Origin: Pestalotiopsis fici W106-1 | Taxonomy: Eukaryota > Ascomycota > Sordariomycetes > Amphisphaeriales > Sporocadaceae | Length of the DNA stretch: 64,000 bases | NCBI RefSeq assembly: GCF_000516985.1 | Contig: NW_006917096.1 | Span: 2,341,606-2,405,605, forward strand | Direction of reading: 5' to 3' | Translations under genes and position numbers: made by a program | The notes under the pieces: model-generated | Told to the model about the DNA's origin: nothing | The model's database searches: none | Seen by the model: only the letters and a program-made list of their open reading frames with translations | Part shown: piece after piece, positions 21,744 to 32,089 of the stretch | How positions within the stretch are numbered: position 1 is the first letter of the stretch | Layout: each line of letters starts with the position of its first letter

Positions 21744-22183
21744 TGTCTCTGGGAACCGTACGTAGTACGTACTTTTTATAGCAACACCTAAAAGTGTTTG
21801 TCGGTTCCGTATTCATCTGTCTGCGCTCATGAATCCCACGGAGCTGCGAGTCTGGTACTCGTCACTGATGTGTGCTATGTGATTTGGGGGACCTAGGCGC
21901 TAGTCCGAGCAAGTTGCAAATCGATGCTCTTTCTGAGTTGTCTTGAGGGACCAACTATCTTATCACGTTTGATGCACCGCAAAATGCAGTTTTCATGAAA
22001 TGCAGTTATTCCATCACTCAGGAAACTTATCAAAACTCGGTCGCAATTGTTGTTGGGCTTTATTGCATTACTCTTGATGCGACTCAGGATCTACCACTAG
22101 AGATGACAAGTGTTTTAGGGAGCTCTTGTGAATAATTGTATTCTCGAGTAGAATTCGAATCTATCATGCCTCAAGTGCTTGGA
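21744..22183. other. Gene-free AT-rich stretch
   Basis: No gene, RNA or repeat recognised between the inverted repeat and the purine tract. Confidence 0.4.
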
Positions 22184-22537
22184 CAAGGAAAAATGAGGGG
22201 AAAGGGAGAAAAAAAAGAGGGAGGGGGGGTGTAAGGGGGAGAAATAAAGAGAAAATTTAAAAAGAAAGAAGGAAAAAAAGGAGAAAGAGAGATAAGAGAG
22301 AGAGAGAGAGAGAGAGAAATAAAAAAAAAGAGAGAGAAATAGAAAAAGAAGAAATAGAAAAGAAGAAAGAGAAAGAAAAAGAGAGAGAAACGAAAAAGAA
22401 AAAAAAGGAAAAGAAAGAGAAAGGAAAAAGAGAAAAGAGAAAGGAAAGAAGAGAAAAGAGAGGAAAAGAGAGGAAAAGAGAGGAAAAGAGAGGAAAAGAG
22501 AGGAAAAGAGAGGAAAAGAGAGGAAAAGGAGAGATAA
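22184..22537. repeat. Homopurine (GA-rich) tract with 10-bp tandem core
   Basis: About 350 bp in which the plus strand is almost only A and G. At 22461..22530 the 10-bp unit AGGAAAAGAG is repeated six times perfectly, plus one variant. An A4 run every 10 bp is in phase with the DNA helix, so intrinsic curvature is expected, and the homopurine strand could form triplex DNA. Reading the other strand as protein gives only Ser/Phe/Leu runs, an artefact. Confidence 0.9.
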
Positions 22538-23009
22538 CGAAATTATATAAATCTAAAACAAAACTAAAAAGACTTGCGTTGCATTCAATTTTATGATTGA
22601 AAATCCTTTGCAAAGTATAATCAAGCCTTGCTGTTAGCACCCACGGGAAAAAAGCAATAGCGCCGTGATATATTATAATTATATTCCAGTTCATGCACGG
22701 CATAATTGACAATCCATCTTCCGTACTACAAGAAAATTGATTCCCGGACAAGTGATGCTATGCATGGCAAACGTCTCGGCTCCAGATACGTTTATTTGAG
22801 ATCATCTATTCCCGCCCACCTTGTGGCATTTTTGGAAATTCGTGTTTGTTGAATATGTGGTACTGACACCGCTCAGTCGCGGAGAGTTGACAGAGGCAAA
22901 TTTCCCGGAATTGCCCGGAACTGCTGCATAGTACCGTGTGCGGACTACAGCAGCAAGAATGATGACGAGGTTGCATTGAGGATCTGATTGGATAGGCCGC
23001 GGTGTTCAT
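22538..23009. other. AT-rich spacer
   Basis: Between the purine tract and the retroelement relic; nothing recognised. Confidence 0.4.
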
Positions 23010-23650
23010 GGATCTCGTCGGACGTCATAAAATGCTTATTGTGTTCGGTCCTGAGATAGTTGACAGGGATTGTCACGACAGTCCCCCAGAGATTGACGAC
23101 ATCTCTGACACCAAGTCATTAGACGACCGGGCTGACGGTTTGCCACACATATTGGATGAGCGTCAGTAAATATAACGAGAAGCAGAATTCGTCTTTCTCG
23201 TATTGCTGTTATAACAAAGTCTGGGCGTCTCCGTCGTGCCCACATAGAGGTTCGGCCACTGTGGTATGGGAACGGCCAAGACGTTCTCCTCCCCGGCCGA
23301 TACGTGATGACAAAGTTGTACTGTGAGAGCGTTTCCGCCCACCCGGCTTATCGAAGATTCATCTTTCGTTTGGTGCTGAAGTAGATCAATGGTTCATGAT
23401 CGGTAACGATAAGGAAGGGCTTCGCATCTCGCAGACCCATCAGCTCTGGGCGCCAGCATTGCAGGGCGTGTACCACTGCCAGTAGTTCCCGATCGTGGAT
23501 TCCGTAATTCATCTCGGCGCCCTGGAGGGTCTCTGAGTAGAATGCTACAGGGTGCCAGTCTTCCTTATGAGGATTCTCCTCATCGAAAATCGAGCCTTGT
23601 TCTAGCAGGTGTTGCCATGCGAAAAGCGTATCGCGGTGTCAATTGTCTTA
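23010..23650 (-). mobile_element. Decayed Ty3/Gypsy retrotransposon fragment (RNase H part of pol)
   Basis: On the minus strand, from about 23640 down to 23340, the frame reads WQHLLEQGSIFDEENP, then WHPVAFYSETLQGAEMNYGI, HDRELLAVVHALQCWRPEL and IVTDHEPLIYFSTKR. This is the classic Ty3/Gypsy RNase H region (Glu in RELLAV, Asp in TDH). A TAA follows just after, and the next conserved block (WAETLSQYNFVITYRPG) lies in another frame, so at least one frameshift and a stop separate them. No reverse transcriptase, integrase, primer binding site or LTR was recognised nearby. It is an old inactive remnant. Confidence 0.85.
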
Positions 23651-24814
23651 AACCCGACAAGTGCCCAGGCCATGATGGCTGTAATTATAGGCGGATAAAG
23701 TAGGTTAGTCTAGAAAGAGGGTCAAGGCGACAGCGCATACAAACGCACATAGCACATCTTCGGTGCTGTAGTAGAAGATGTGATCCGACGCATATCATGA
23801 TCATATCCGATGTTTGGGGTTTTTCATCAGGATTTCAAGATCACATCGTTCAAACGGTGGTGTCTGTAACTAAGTAAAGCATTTTATCAGAATGGAGAGC
23901 AGAGGATAAAGGAAATGACAGACAGTACATACAAGATTCAAAATATCGAGAATTGTCATCTGTTATAGAGGGGAACAGTCGCCGACGTACTGTAGTCAAT
24001 GCTTCTGGAGTCGGCCAAGGGATCTGGTTTTCAACTTCAGGTGCCAAGAAATCAGATCGCCAGTACTCCCCGTCCTCATCGGGTGAAGTTTTGATTCCGA
24101 AAGTGGGCGACGTGGAAGCAATGCTTCTCATGACAATAGGTAATTCGGTCATCGATACTGATTTTGTTTTACCATGTATCGAGAAGTAAATCCTTGCATG
24201 ATATCAAATGGAGGCACAGAAAACACTATGTTAATAGAACGGTAGCAAAAGGTAGCAGCAGAAAAAAAAAGTTCAAGGATCAGGAAAGCGTTTTCTTTTA
24301 AATATCTAGATGATATCACGGTCAATGTTTGTCACGTAAAGATTGTTTGTGGACAGAGTCAGACCAAGTACAATGATATGGCAAATGAGTCCAAACCCAA
24401 CACAGATTTCATTGTGTAGTAGATGACTCATAATCTTATATGCTTGCCTGGAAACAAAAGACTGGTTATTCGATTTGGTCATAATTGAACAAGTCATCAA
24501 TTATGTATGTGACTGGTTTCCAAATGCCAAGACATATTCAACAATTACGGAGCGGAGGGCGGGATGCATTCGCCGCTAGAGACCGCGGAGCTGAACTGCA
24601 GCTCGAGCGAGAGGGTACCCACTTAAAAGTTTCGCTTTGTGATGGATAACGGATAGCACCTGTGACACCTAACAGGTAGGTACATAGAACCTACGCCGCG
24701 TTCAAATTCAACACGATACATACTCTTGAAGCGCGATTCGCATCAGTTGGCCTCAAGAGGCGAGAATATCTACGCCATTGGCCTGTTGCGCACGCCGCTG
24801 GCATAACGAGGAGC
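23651..24814. other. Intergenic region upstream of SEN54
   Basis: AT-rich to about 24540, then GC-richer promoter-like sequence with AGGTAGGTAC at about 24675. A 100-codon minus-strand frame at 23850..24152 has no recognisable motif and is not called as a gene. Confidence 0.4.
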
Positions 24815-26242
24815 ATGGCGTTTGACGACGAGGATCCCACGGCAGCGCCTCTGCCCGCAGCTGGCGCCCACGCTGTGGGCTCGACCATGGAAGGCGACGA
24901 AGCACCGCCGACGGCCGAAGACGATCTGCTGGACGAAGAAGTCCAAGACTTTCGCAAGTTCGCCTCGGCGCTACAGAAGACGCAGGTGTCGGGAAAGTCG
25001 ATACGAAAGGGCGAGAAGGACTTTGAGTCGCACGGCACGAGACTACAGGAGGGCTACCTCGAGGCCAGTCGTAGAGCCATGCACGATACCCTCAGCTATA
25101 CGCGAACACATCCGCCTCCGAGCTATATCAGGGGCTGGTACTTTCCGAACCACTTCAGCGAAGAGACGGAATTGGGATGGAGCGACAGGGTGGTCGTCGT
25201 CGAAGAGGCCAAGGGCGCCATGTTCAAGGCCATGGGAAGAGCCATGAAGGGCCGAGGTGCCAACTTTGCTCCAGCATGGGACCGGACGTGGTTGCTGCCC
25301 GAGGAAGCACTTTATCTGGTTGAACGCGGTGATTTGCACCTTTGGTGGCCGGAGCGCGAGATCAAGGACGTTTTCCCTCTGAAGACGGAAGGATCCGATG
25401 AAGATACCAAGATTTCGCGCGAAGAAATGGGCATCCCTTTGAGCTTCCAGGCAGCATACTCATTGTTCATTGGAAAGGATGGCGAAAGGGGAAAGATTTC
25501 ACTCGAGAAGTACCAGGTCTATGCTAATTTGCGGCGATGCGGATATTTTGTATTGCGTGCGGCATTTGCAACGACAGAATCGGATGCTCTCACTCAAAAC
25601 CCAAGGCCAGACTCGATATGGGGTTGGCTCTTGTCTTTACTTTCAAACGATCCAGCGAAACCACCAAAATCGTACCCAGCCGAGGGACCCTTACTTAAAC
25701 CCGGTCTGTACCGTTCCTATAAGGCCGTCTTCCAACAGCTTCACCTCATCCAGCGACACAAGCCAACGCCACATGTCGACGCCTCAAATCCTGCCCAGCC
25801 ACCTTTTGACATCTTCTTCCACGTCTTCAAATCGCGGCCGAGCTTCAGCAAGGCCAGTCCTCCACCGCCCGACTTCCGAATATCGGTTGTCAATGCACGG
25901 ACGACATCAGTTCCAACCATAACAGAGCTCTCAGCTTTGCTAGAATCCACGCCCTGGGATCCGCCGGACGAGAGGATGGCCGCCGGATTAGGACCGGGCT
26001 TCATGCAGAAGAGGCTCAAGCACGGCTGGAGAAATGCAATCGTGGCAGTGGTAGACAGTGGCTTTACGAGCTATCTACGTTTCACAGAGATGGCTTTTGG
26101 AGAAGAGAGACTCTATGAGACATTTGACCGGCCCCAAGGCAAGGGTGGCAAGAAGGGTCGCGGTGGTCCTGGAGGCCGAGGCGGGCGAGGCGGAAGGGGT
26201 GGCGGGCGAGGCCGAGGCAGAGGCAGAGGACGTGGTGGATGA
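24815..26242 (+). CDS. SEN54: tRNA-splicing endonuclease subunit Sen54
   Basis: Single exon, 475 residues; start ATG in good context (GAGCATGG). The N-terminal Sen54 domain starts at about residue 60 with KSIRKGEKDFESHG, typical of the family, followed by SRRAMHDTLSYTR. Next are WLLPEEALYLVERGDLHLWW and LSFQAAYSLFIG, then EKYQVYANLRRCGYFVLRA, the winged-helix-like segment shared by Sen54 proteins. Near the C-terminus, VVDSGFTSYLRFTEMAFGEE is the endonuclease-fold strand typical of the structural (non-catalytic) subunits. Sen54 pairs with Sen2 in the heterotetramer that cuts pre-tRNA introns. The last ~35 residues are an RGG/GRG-rich tail, an unusual addition likely to bind RNA and to be Arg-methylated. 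An intron-bearing tRNA-Leu lies upstream in the same window. Confidence 0.93.
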   Translation: MAFDDEDPTAAPLPAAGAHAVGSTMEGDEAPPTAEDDLLDEEVQDFRKFASALQKTQVSGKSIRKGEKDFESHGTRLQEGYLEASRRAMHDTLSYTRTHPPPSYIRGWYFPNHFSEETELGWSDRVVVVEEAKGAMFKAMGRAMKGRGANFAPAWDRTWLLPEEALYLVERGDLHLWWPEREIKDVFPLKTEGSDEDTKISREEMGIPLSFQAAYSLFIGKDGERGKISLEKYQVYANLRRCGYFVLRAAFATTESDALTQNPRPDSIWGWLLSLLSNDPAKPPKSYPAEGPLLKPGLYRSYKAVFQQLHLIQRHKPTPHVDASNPAQPPFDIFFHVFKSRPSFSKASPPPPDFRISVVNARTTSVPTITELSALLESTPWDPPDERMAAGLGPGFMQKRLKHGWRNAIVAVVDSGFTSYLRFTEMAFGEERLYETFDRPQGKGGKKGRGGPGGRGGRGGRGGGRGRGRGRGRGG

Positions 26243-28762
26243 TGTCGCGCAAAACTGGAAATATGGTTGTGCCACATCAATGGGAACCTTACACAAGGCA
26301 AGTCACTAGCGGTCCGCTCCATGAGTGCTTACGGGAGTCACTGCGTAGAGGTTCGATATGCCTACACTTGAGACCATCGTAATGGATTGCGGAAAGACAT
26401 ACCTTGCCAAGCGTATATCGCTCAAGTCGAGACAGCACGGGTCGATATCGGGCCAAGCCGCGGCTGAACGCGTCTTTCAACAATCCTCCGATCATGGGCA
26501 GAACCCATGCAGTTTCATTGTATTGTCAAGGGCCATTGAATACCATTGGATCTCAGGATTCTCTTGCCACACGTGCCAGACACGAGATGGCTCAGGATTC
26601 AAGACTAAGTATGCCAGAACTGCAGCTAATAATTCTTCTTGCAAAGACTAGCCATCTGCGTTACTTGTGAGATTAAGCTGAATCATATATACATGTATGT
26701 CTAGCAGGACGCACGAGAGCAGTCAAATCGCTTCCAGAGCAGGATGATATTCTCAGGTAGCATCGAGGACGCACGGGACAATAAGACTTGGCCTCAGATC
26801 TCAAATCTAGGTCAATCGCGGGAGGTGCATTGAATCTGATAAACAATACTCGATCCAGTTATGCCATCCTATCGTGTGGATCTTCACATGTCAAATATGC
26901 TATCCCTGGACTGGATAGCTTATATGCTTCAGTTAGAGACTCAATGAAAGCTGTCACAACACATTAGTTGATTACACCAATGGCAACGAAAGGGCCATGG
27001 CCGCAACCTTGTAAGTCTATACTTTCTGGAGTGTGTACTTCGTAGACCGGATTGTCCTAGCCGATCTGAAACGAAAACCACGCATATCTGAGCAATTAAG
27101 ACCAACAGTGACCCTGACAATATAAATGAGACGGATCTGAGATTGTGTAACAGTGATTGCATAACAACCTGACAATCTCGCGGCGAGGTTGGGGTCTCGA
27201 ATAGCACAATCAAATTCATGGTATTCCTACAGCTTCCGAGTAGACGTAGTACTGGCTTGGTTCATTCGTCAGACTCGTCTGATGCGGCATGGTTGGTAAG
27301 GATACTACGCAAGCCAGATTGGCGCAAAACATACCCTACTTTACGCCCTTGATGAATATAATCACGTATGCTCGTTCTTTATTGGCGATAGTTATTATTC
27401 ACAGTCGCAATCTTTGAAGCAGGCTCTCTATCTACTAAGAGTACCCACAGTTGTGCCAAATATATACCATTTCCAGATACAAACCAACGGGAATATCTGA
27501 GCCACGGACGTGCATTTTTAATTTCATCGCCGCGTCCTGTGATGGAGAGTTTGCGCGCCTTATCTCCCCCCAAAACGACCAACGAAATTGTCAAAGAGAA
27601 AAAGGGTTACATCCAAAGGGTGACACGGGGCGCAGAAGATAAGATGCTCCAAGACAATGGATATCTTGTATCTTACTGTGACACGGCTCGCGGGACACTT
27701 GGAGGCACCCAATGACCAATGAAGTTCTGCCCGGGGCCTCCGTCTGAGGTCTCACAAGCGGGGCCTCTGTGTTACCCTTTTGGCCTCCTTCATGGCGTCA
27801 GCATTGCTCACTTTGTTCTTTCCTGCTTTCTTTCTTCCCACTCGAGCAATCTGCACAAGGTTTGTTTCCTTGAAGAACCAAAAAAAAAAAAGTGCATTCC
27901 TGATTCGGGGGTCGTTGCCTGCTTGACTGGAGTAGGCCCTTGACATGGACTACTTTGTTGGTTGCAATGTTTTGAACTCTTTTGTGCTAATGTCACATGA
28001 TTGGTTATTTCTACAAGTCATGACAGCATAGGCTATTTTGTCTTATTCTCCATGTTGCATCGCTATTGATCTCGGTTCCCGATGCGGTCACAAGTTGCGG
28101 GCAGTGTGGTAGGTTAGGACCGCCAACTAGCCGGTCTTGGCAGTAATACAGATGTGAGTTTTGGTTGGCAATGGTAACACTATAGAACCCCACGGATGCG
28201 AGAGAGGGAGAGAAAAAAAAAAAAGTCTCAGATCATTAACGCCAGCAGGAATGGCCAGCCCTACCCCAAGATGCCTATCTCAAGGCATGTTTATCGAGTG
28301 GAGTATATTCATCGAATGGTAGAAGCAATGATATTGACTTTAGGGGAAAGAAAGAAAAAAGAAGGAAACTCCAGGCAATGTGAAAGCACAAAAAAGTGTG
28401 GCTCGCGTAGGTAATAAGATCCCTTCAGGCTTGGCGCCAATAATTGAAGTTGTACCCGACTTAAAAAGCACGGGTGCTTGGCTCATTCAATCTTTTGAGA
28501 ACCAATCCATCCTGTCCTTTTCAATTAATTACGGCACAAAAAGTATAGATGATCCGGAGGTTGCAACGCTGATGAGGCAACAATAACAATGACAACAATA
28601 ACAATCAAATCGCAATGCTGCGCTCCCGTCCAAATAAACGACAGACGCACTAAGGTTAGATGTATTTGAGCGTGTGTCCCGTAGGTAAGTATCGTATGCA
28701 TTACAACACGGAAGTTACGAGAGATCCTGGATCCTTTAGTGGATTGGTACGACAGAGTGTCT

Positions 28763-28788
28763 GCTGCTACTACTACTACTACTACTGT
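28763..28788. repeat. CTA/ACT trinucleotide repeat
   Basis: TGCTGCTACTACTACTACTA-type run in gene-free DNA. Confidence 0.7.
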
Positions 28789-30456
28789 TAGAGTGTTCGG
28801 GATTATGCAGAGTCCCAGATTTGAAGGAATCTTCCCACATGGCGTCAGACAGCCTAATATGATATCTATTTGTTTTTGCATTGCAAAAAAGGATACTGTG
28901 TCTAAGTGGATCAGTAATGTCTATTAAGAAAAGAGTCATGAGGGTCCATCCTAAGGTTCAAGTGATGATATTATCCATCTATCTAACTATTTTTCCTATT
29001 TTTCTTTTTTTACACGCTCATTGATTGTAAGTGGGCCTTCGGGGCGTCCACACCCCTGGTAAGTATCTCTCACTGCCACTGGCCTAGGCCCCGGGTGGAA
29101 ATCCCTGGATCAGCAGCAAGATTGCATGGAATTTTTTTTTTATTCTTTGGCCTTGCCCTTTTTTGCCCACCCATCCATCATCAAGCCAGAGCCAGCATCA
29201 GACCGAAATCCCGCTCGTTCGCCCGCCCGCAAGCAAAAGACTGTACAAAGTACGTACATGGCACGGCATTTGGAATTTCGGGGGCGGGGGTTGGATGACA
29301 ATTGTCAGATTACATATGTTGGGTACGTATACGGATAATGATACGATAGATAACCAGCAGGCAGCGAGAAAAGGAAACAAGAATGATTAGGGCAGTAGTG
29401 CCATAACTGATTACGATGCCGCCATATCCACCAACGATGACGACCCTGCTGCTTGGTCAGACATGCAGAACAACAATCCGGCCGTAAAGGGTAAGGGTCG
29501 CGACGAAACACAGAGACAACATGACTTTTGATTTGATGATAACGACAGCTCAGTAATTTTCTTTCTCTTGTGGTTGTGATTGAATACTCAATGTAAGCTG
29601 CGCCCATTCCAAAGGCTGAAACTACCCGACGGGGAACAAACTGGGGAAGACATACTACAAGGACGGCAGCAGTATAATAATACTCAGCTCGAGCTGAAAG
29701 CTGAACGAAACCTGCCATGATTGTCGGGAAGTGCTGACCAATGATCAGTCAACCCTATGCTGGAACCTCCCCCTGGACCCCCAAGCCGGGTTGATGACAA
29801 GGACAATGGAGTCTAGCGTCGTCCTTTTGGGGAGGTCAATCGCCTAGGTTAAGGTACTGTATTGGCCAAGTAGGCCAAGCCAGCCAAGTTATGTAGGCTC
29901 CGGAATACACTTGCAGGGGGGATTGCGGACCCGCGGTCAGCAGCAATCTCGAGATTGCCACATTGGCATCACCCATTCCAGATGTCGGCATACGAATCTC
30001 TCTCATCACTATCCCTCCCTCTCTCCAATGAGCGGGTGTGGTGAGTAATGCATCACTCATCCAAAATGCTGTCGGAGGGAGGCGAGGTTGGGAAGGTCAG
30101 GCCACCAGTTGTGTGTAATTGCTGCTCTTCAGCAATACCGAAAGAGGGTTCGTGTAATACATACTAATCAATTGACCTCTTGTCTTTGCAAAATGTGTTG
30201 GTCTCTCTCTCACTTTGTGTCTCTCGGATTCTTAAATGGGCTATGACGCGTTGACGCCCGCCATTGTGTGGAATGCGCACAAAAAAAAAAAGGAAATTAG
30301 CTCCAGGTCATTTTTGGAGCCAATAGTTTGGCAGGAGCCGCTCCTTGGTTCCAAGTATTAGCAAGTCAAAGTTAGAATTGGGAGATTGTGAAATCTTGAA
30401 TGCCTCAATGTGGAGCGCATGGAATGCATTTGCATTCGCCCCCGTCGGTCAATTCT

Positions 30457-30480
30457 GCTGCTGCTGCTGCTGCTGCTAAT
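30457..30480. repeat. CTG trinucleotide repeat
   Basis: Seven to eight CTG units followed by CTAATGCT, in gene-free DNA. Confidence 0.75.
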
Positions 30481-32089
30481 GCTAGGCTGACAAGAAATTG
30501 GACTTGGCGGCAGTATGATACATGCAAATTATCTTACACGACAACTGATTTAACCTACATACAATCTTTCTCATACATTTCAAACCATGAACGCAAGCAG
30601 GTATCTTTACAGCGCCAGGCTGCAGCGTTCGGCTGCCCTTGATTGAAAGCAGGGTACCTACTTATTACTTTGTTGGTCAATGTAGGTCATCAACGTCAAC
30701 CAACTGTCGCAAACACGAAAGCCACATTGAGTCAGATAACAGCCCACAGCTGAGCTCTCCCTTTTATGGGAAAAGAGTATCAAGAGAAAAAGACTAGCAG
30801 GCTCGTGACAGAGACGAATAAAATGAACCAGTGACAAAGAAGTCATTATGCGCAAATGAGCATAGATATTAGGTGCCTGCTAATTACTGTGTACGAGGTT
30901 AGGTAATTGTGTGTGACATGTGGTAGTAGAGTGTGTCAATGTCCCTTGTGTATGTATGGTGGTTTGCACTGGTACGAATGTAGGTACTTTGCCGTGGCCC
31001 GTTCGGATGGATGTGCCATGAGCGATGATCAGTGATCTAACCTGTTTCAACTCAACCCTATACGAAAATACGAAAGCAGCGATAACCAATGTACTCAATT
31101 CAATCATGAGATTCTCTTCATGTTTCCTTTTAGTGGCTAATGACTATAATTTCCAAATCAAGAAGGAACTTTTTTCCCTTGGATAGATGGGCCGCTCTTA
31201 GTACAAACCAACGAGTTATTGCGAATGCTTGGGAAAAAGTAGTGACCCGCTCAGAAAAAAAGGTCCAGCAAGTAGTTGCGGATAATAGAGTTGCAAAGTT
31301 TCTCGCTTAGAGTTCTGGATGATATGAGTTGCCGCAGAATTTAATAGCGCTCGGTACCCACTAGCGCCGAAGGCCCCAATCACAGCTTGGTTCTTTCTAG
31401 GGGTTCCCGCTTAGCAAGAAAAGTAAGTCGCGAGGCCCCCACACCCAAGTAATTCTATTTGTTTTTTTCCTCTTCTCTCCGCCGCTCCTCAACTCGAAAC
31501 CTGACAACACGTTTCATTTCATCCAATCCACATTGATCTTTTTGTGCAGTTGCCTTGCCGTCGTCAAGAGAGGAGAGGAAATTTTTTGCGCGAGAAGAAG
31601 AAGAAGAAGGAGAATCATATCTCTGCGCAATACCCTTGACGCGTTTTGTCGTGTGATGCTTTTTCTTTCCTTCTCCAATTCTTTACTGTCTACATACTCT
31701 CCAGGTTTTTGCGTAGCAGCTTTGTAATATTTCACAACCTTTTTTTTCTCCCATCCACGCCGAGAGATCAAACCCGCGTGGCCCGCCGTTCTCCGTGGCC
31801 CCCCGCTACCTAAAGAGCGCGCTACAAGCTACATACGCCTTCCATTACCAAAGATTGTCTATCTACCTTATTACCGACCTTACATACCTTGCCGAGAAGG
31901 TCAACGCTCGATTTGCTCTCAACTTTGCTTCCGTGGCTGACTACTAAACGATAAACGCCGCATCTCCTCGGCTTGGTTTGCATATACCGGACACCCAGCC
32001 CAAGAAGGACGCCCAAGGACCTACCTGTCTCTCACTCTCTCCGCGCCCGCCCCCCCTAAACGCCGAGATCCAAGAGCCAATCGACGACT

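Larger units (their letters stand above)
26243..32089. other. 5.8-kb gene-free region
   Basis: No conserved coding sequence on either strand. Contains short poly-A and poly-T tracts (27880, 28208, 29130, 30280), trinucleotide repeats (listed separately) and many short frames without codon bias. From about 31340 the sequence becomes CT-rich and promoter-like (TTCCTCTTCTCTCCGCCGCT near 31467), fitting the leader of the next gene. A non-coding transcript cannot be excluded. Confidence 0.4.

Noticed and set aside
22461..22530. CRISPR-like direct repeats
   Set aside because: The 10-bp units have no spacers and the genome is eukaryotic; this is a simple tandem repeat.
22257..22751. 164-codon minus-strand frame made of Ser/Phe/Leu runs
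   Set aside because: It is the translation of the homopurine tract; no natural composition, no start or splice support.
23850..24152. 100-codon minus-strand frame next to the retroelement relic
   Set aside because: No motif recognised, AT-rich surroundings, no promoter or splice evidence; kept only as a note.
29305..29718. 137-codon minus-strand frame rich in Tyr/His
   Set aside because: Composition typical of random AT/GC-mixed DNA; no motif.
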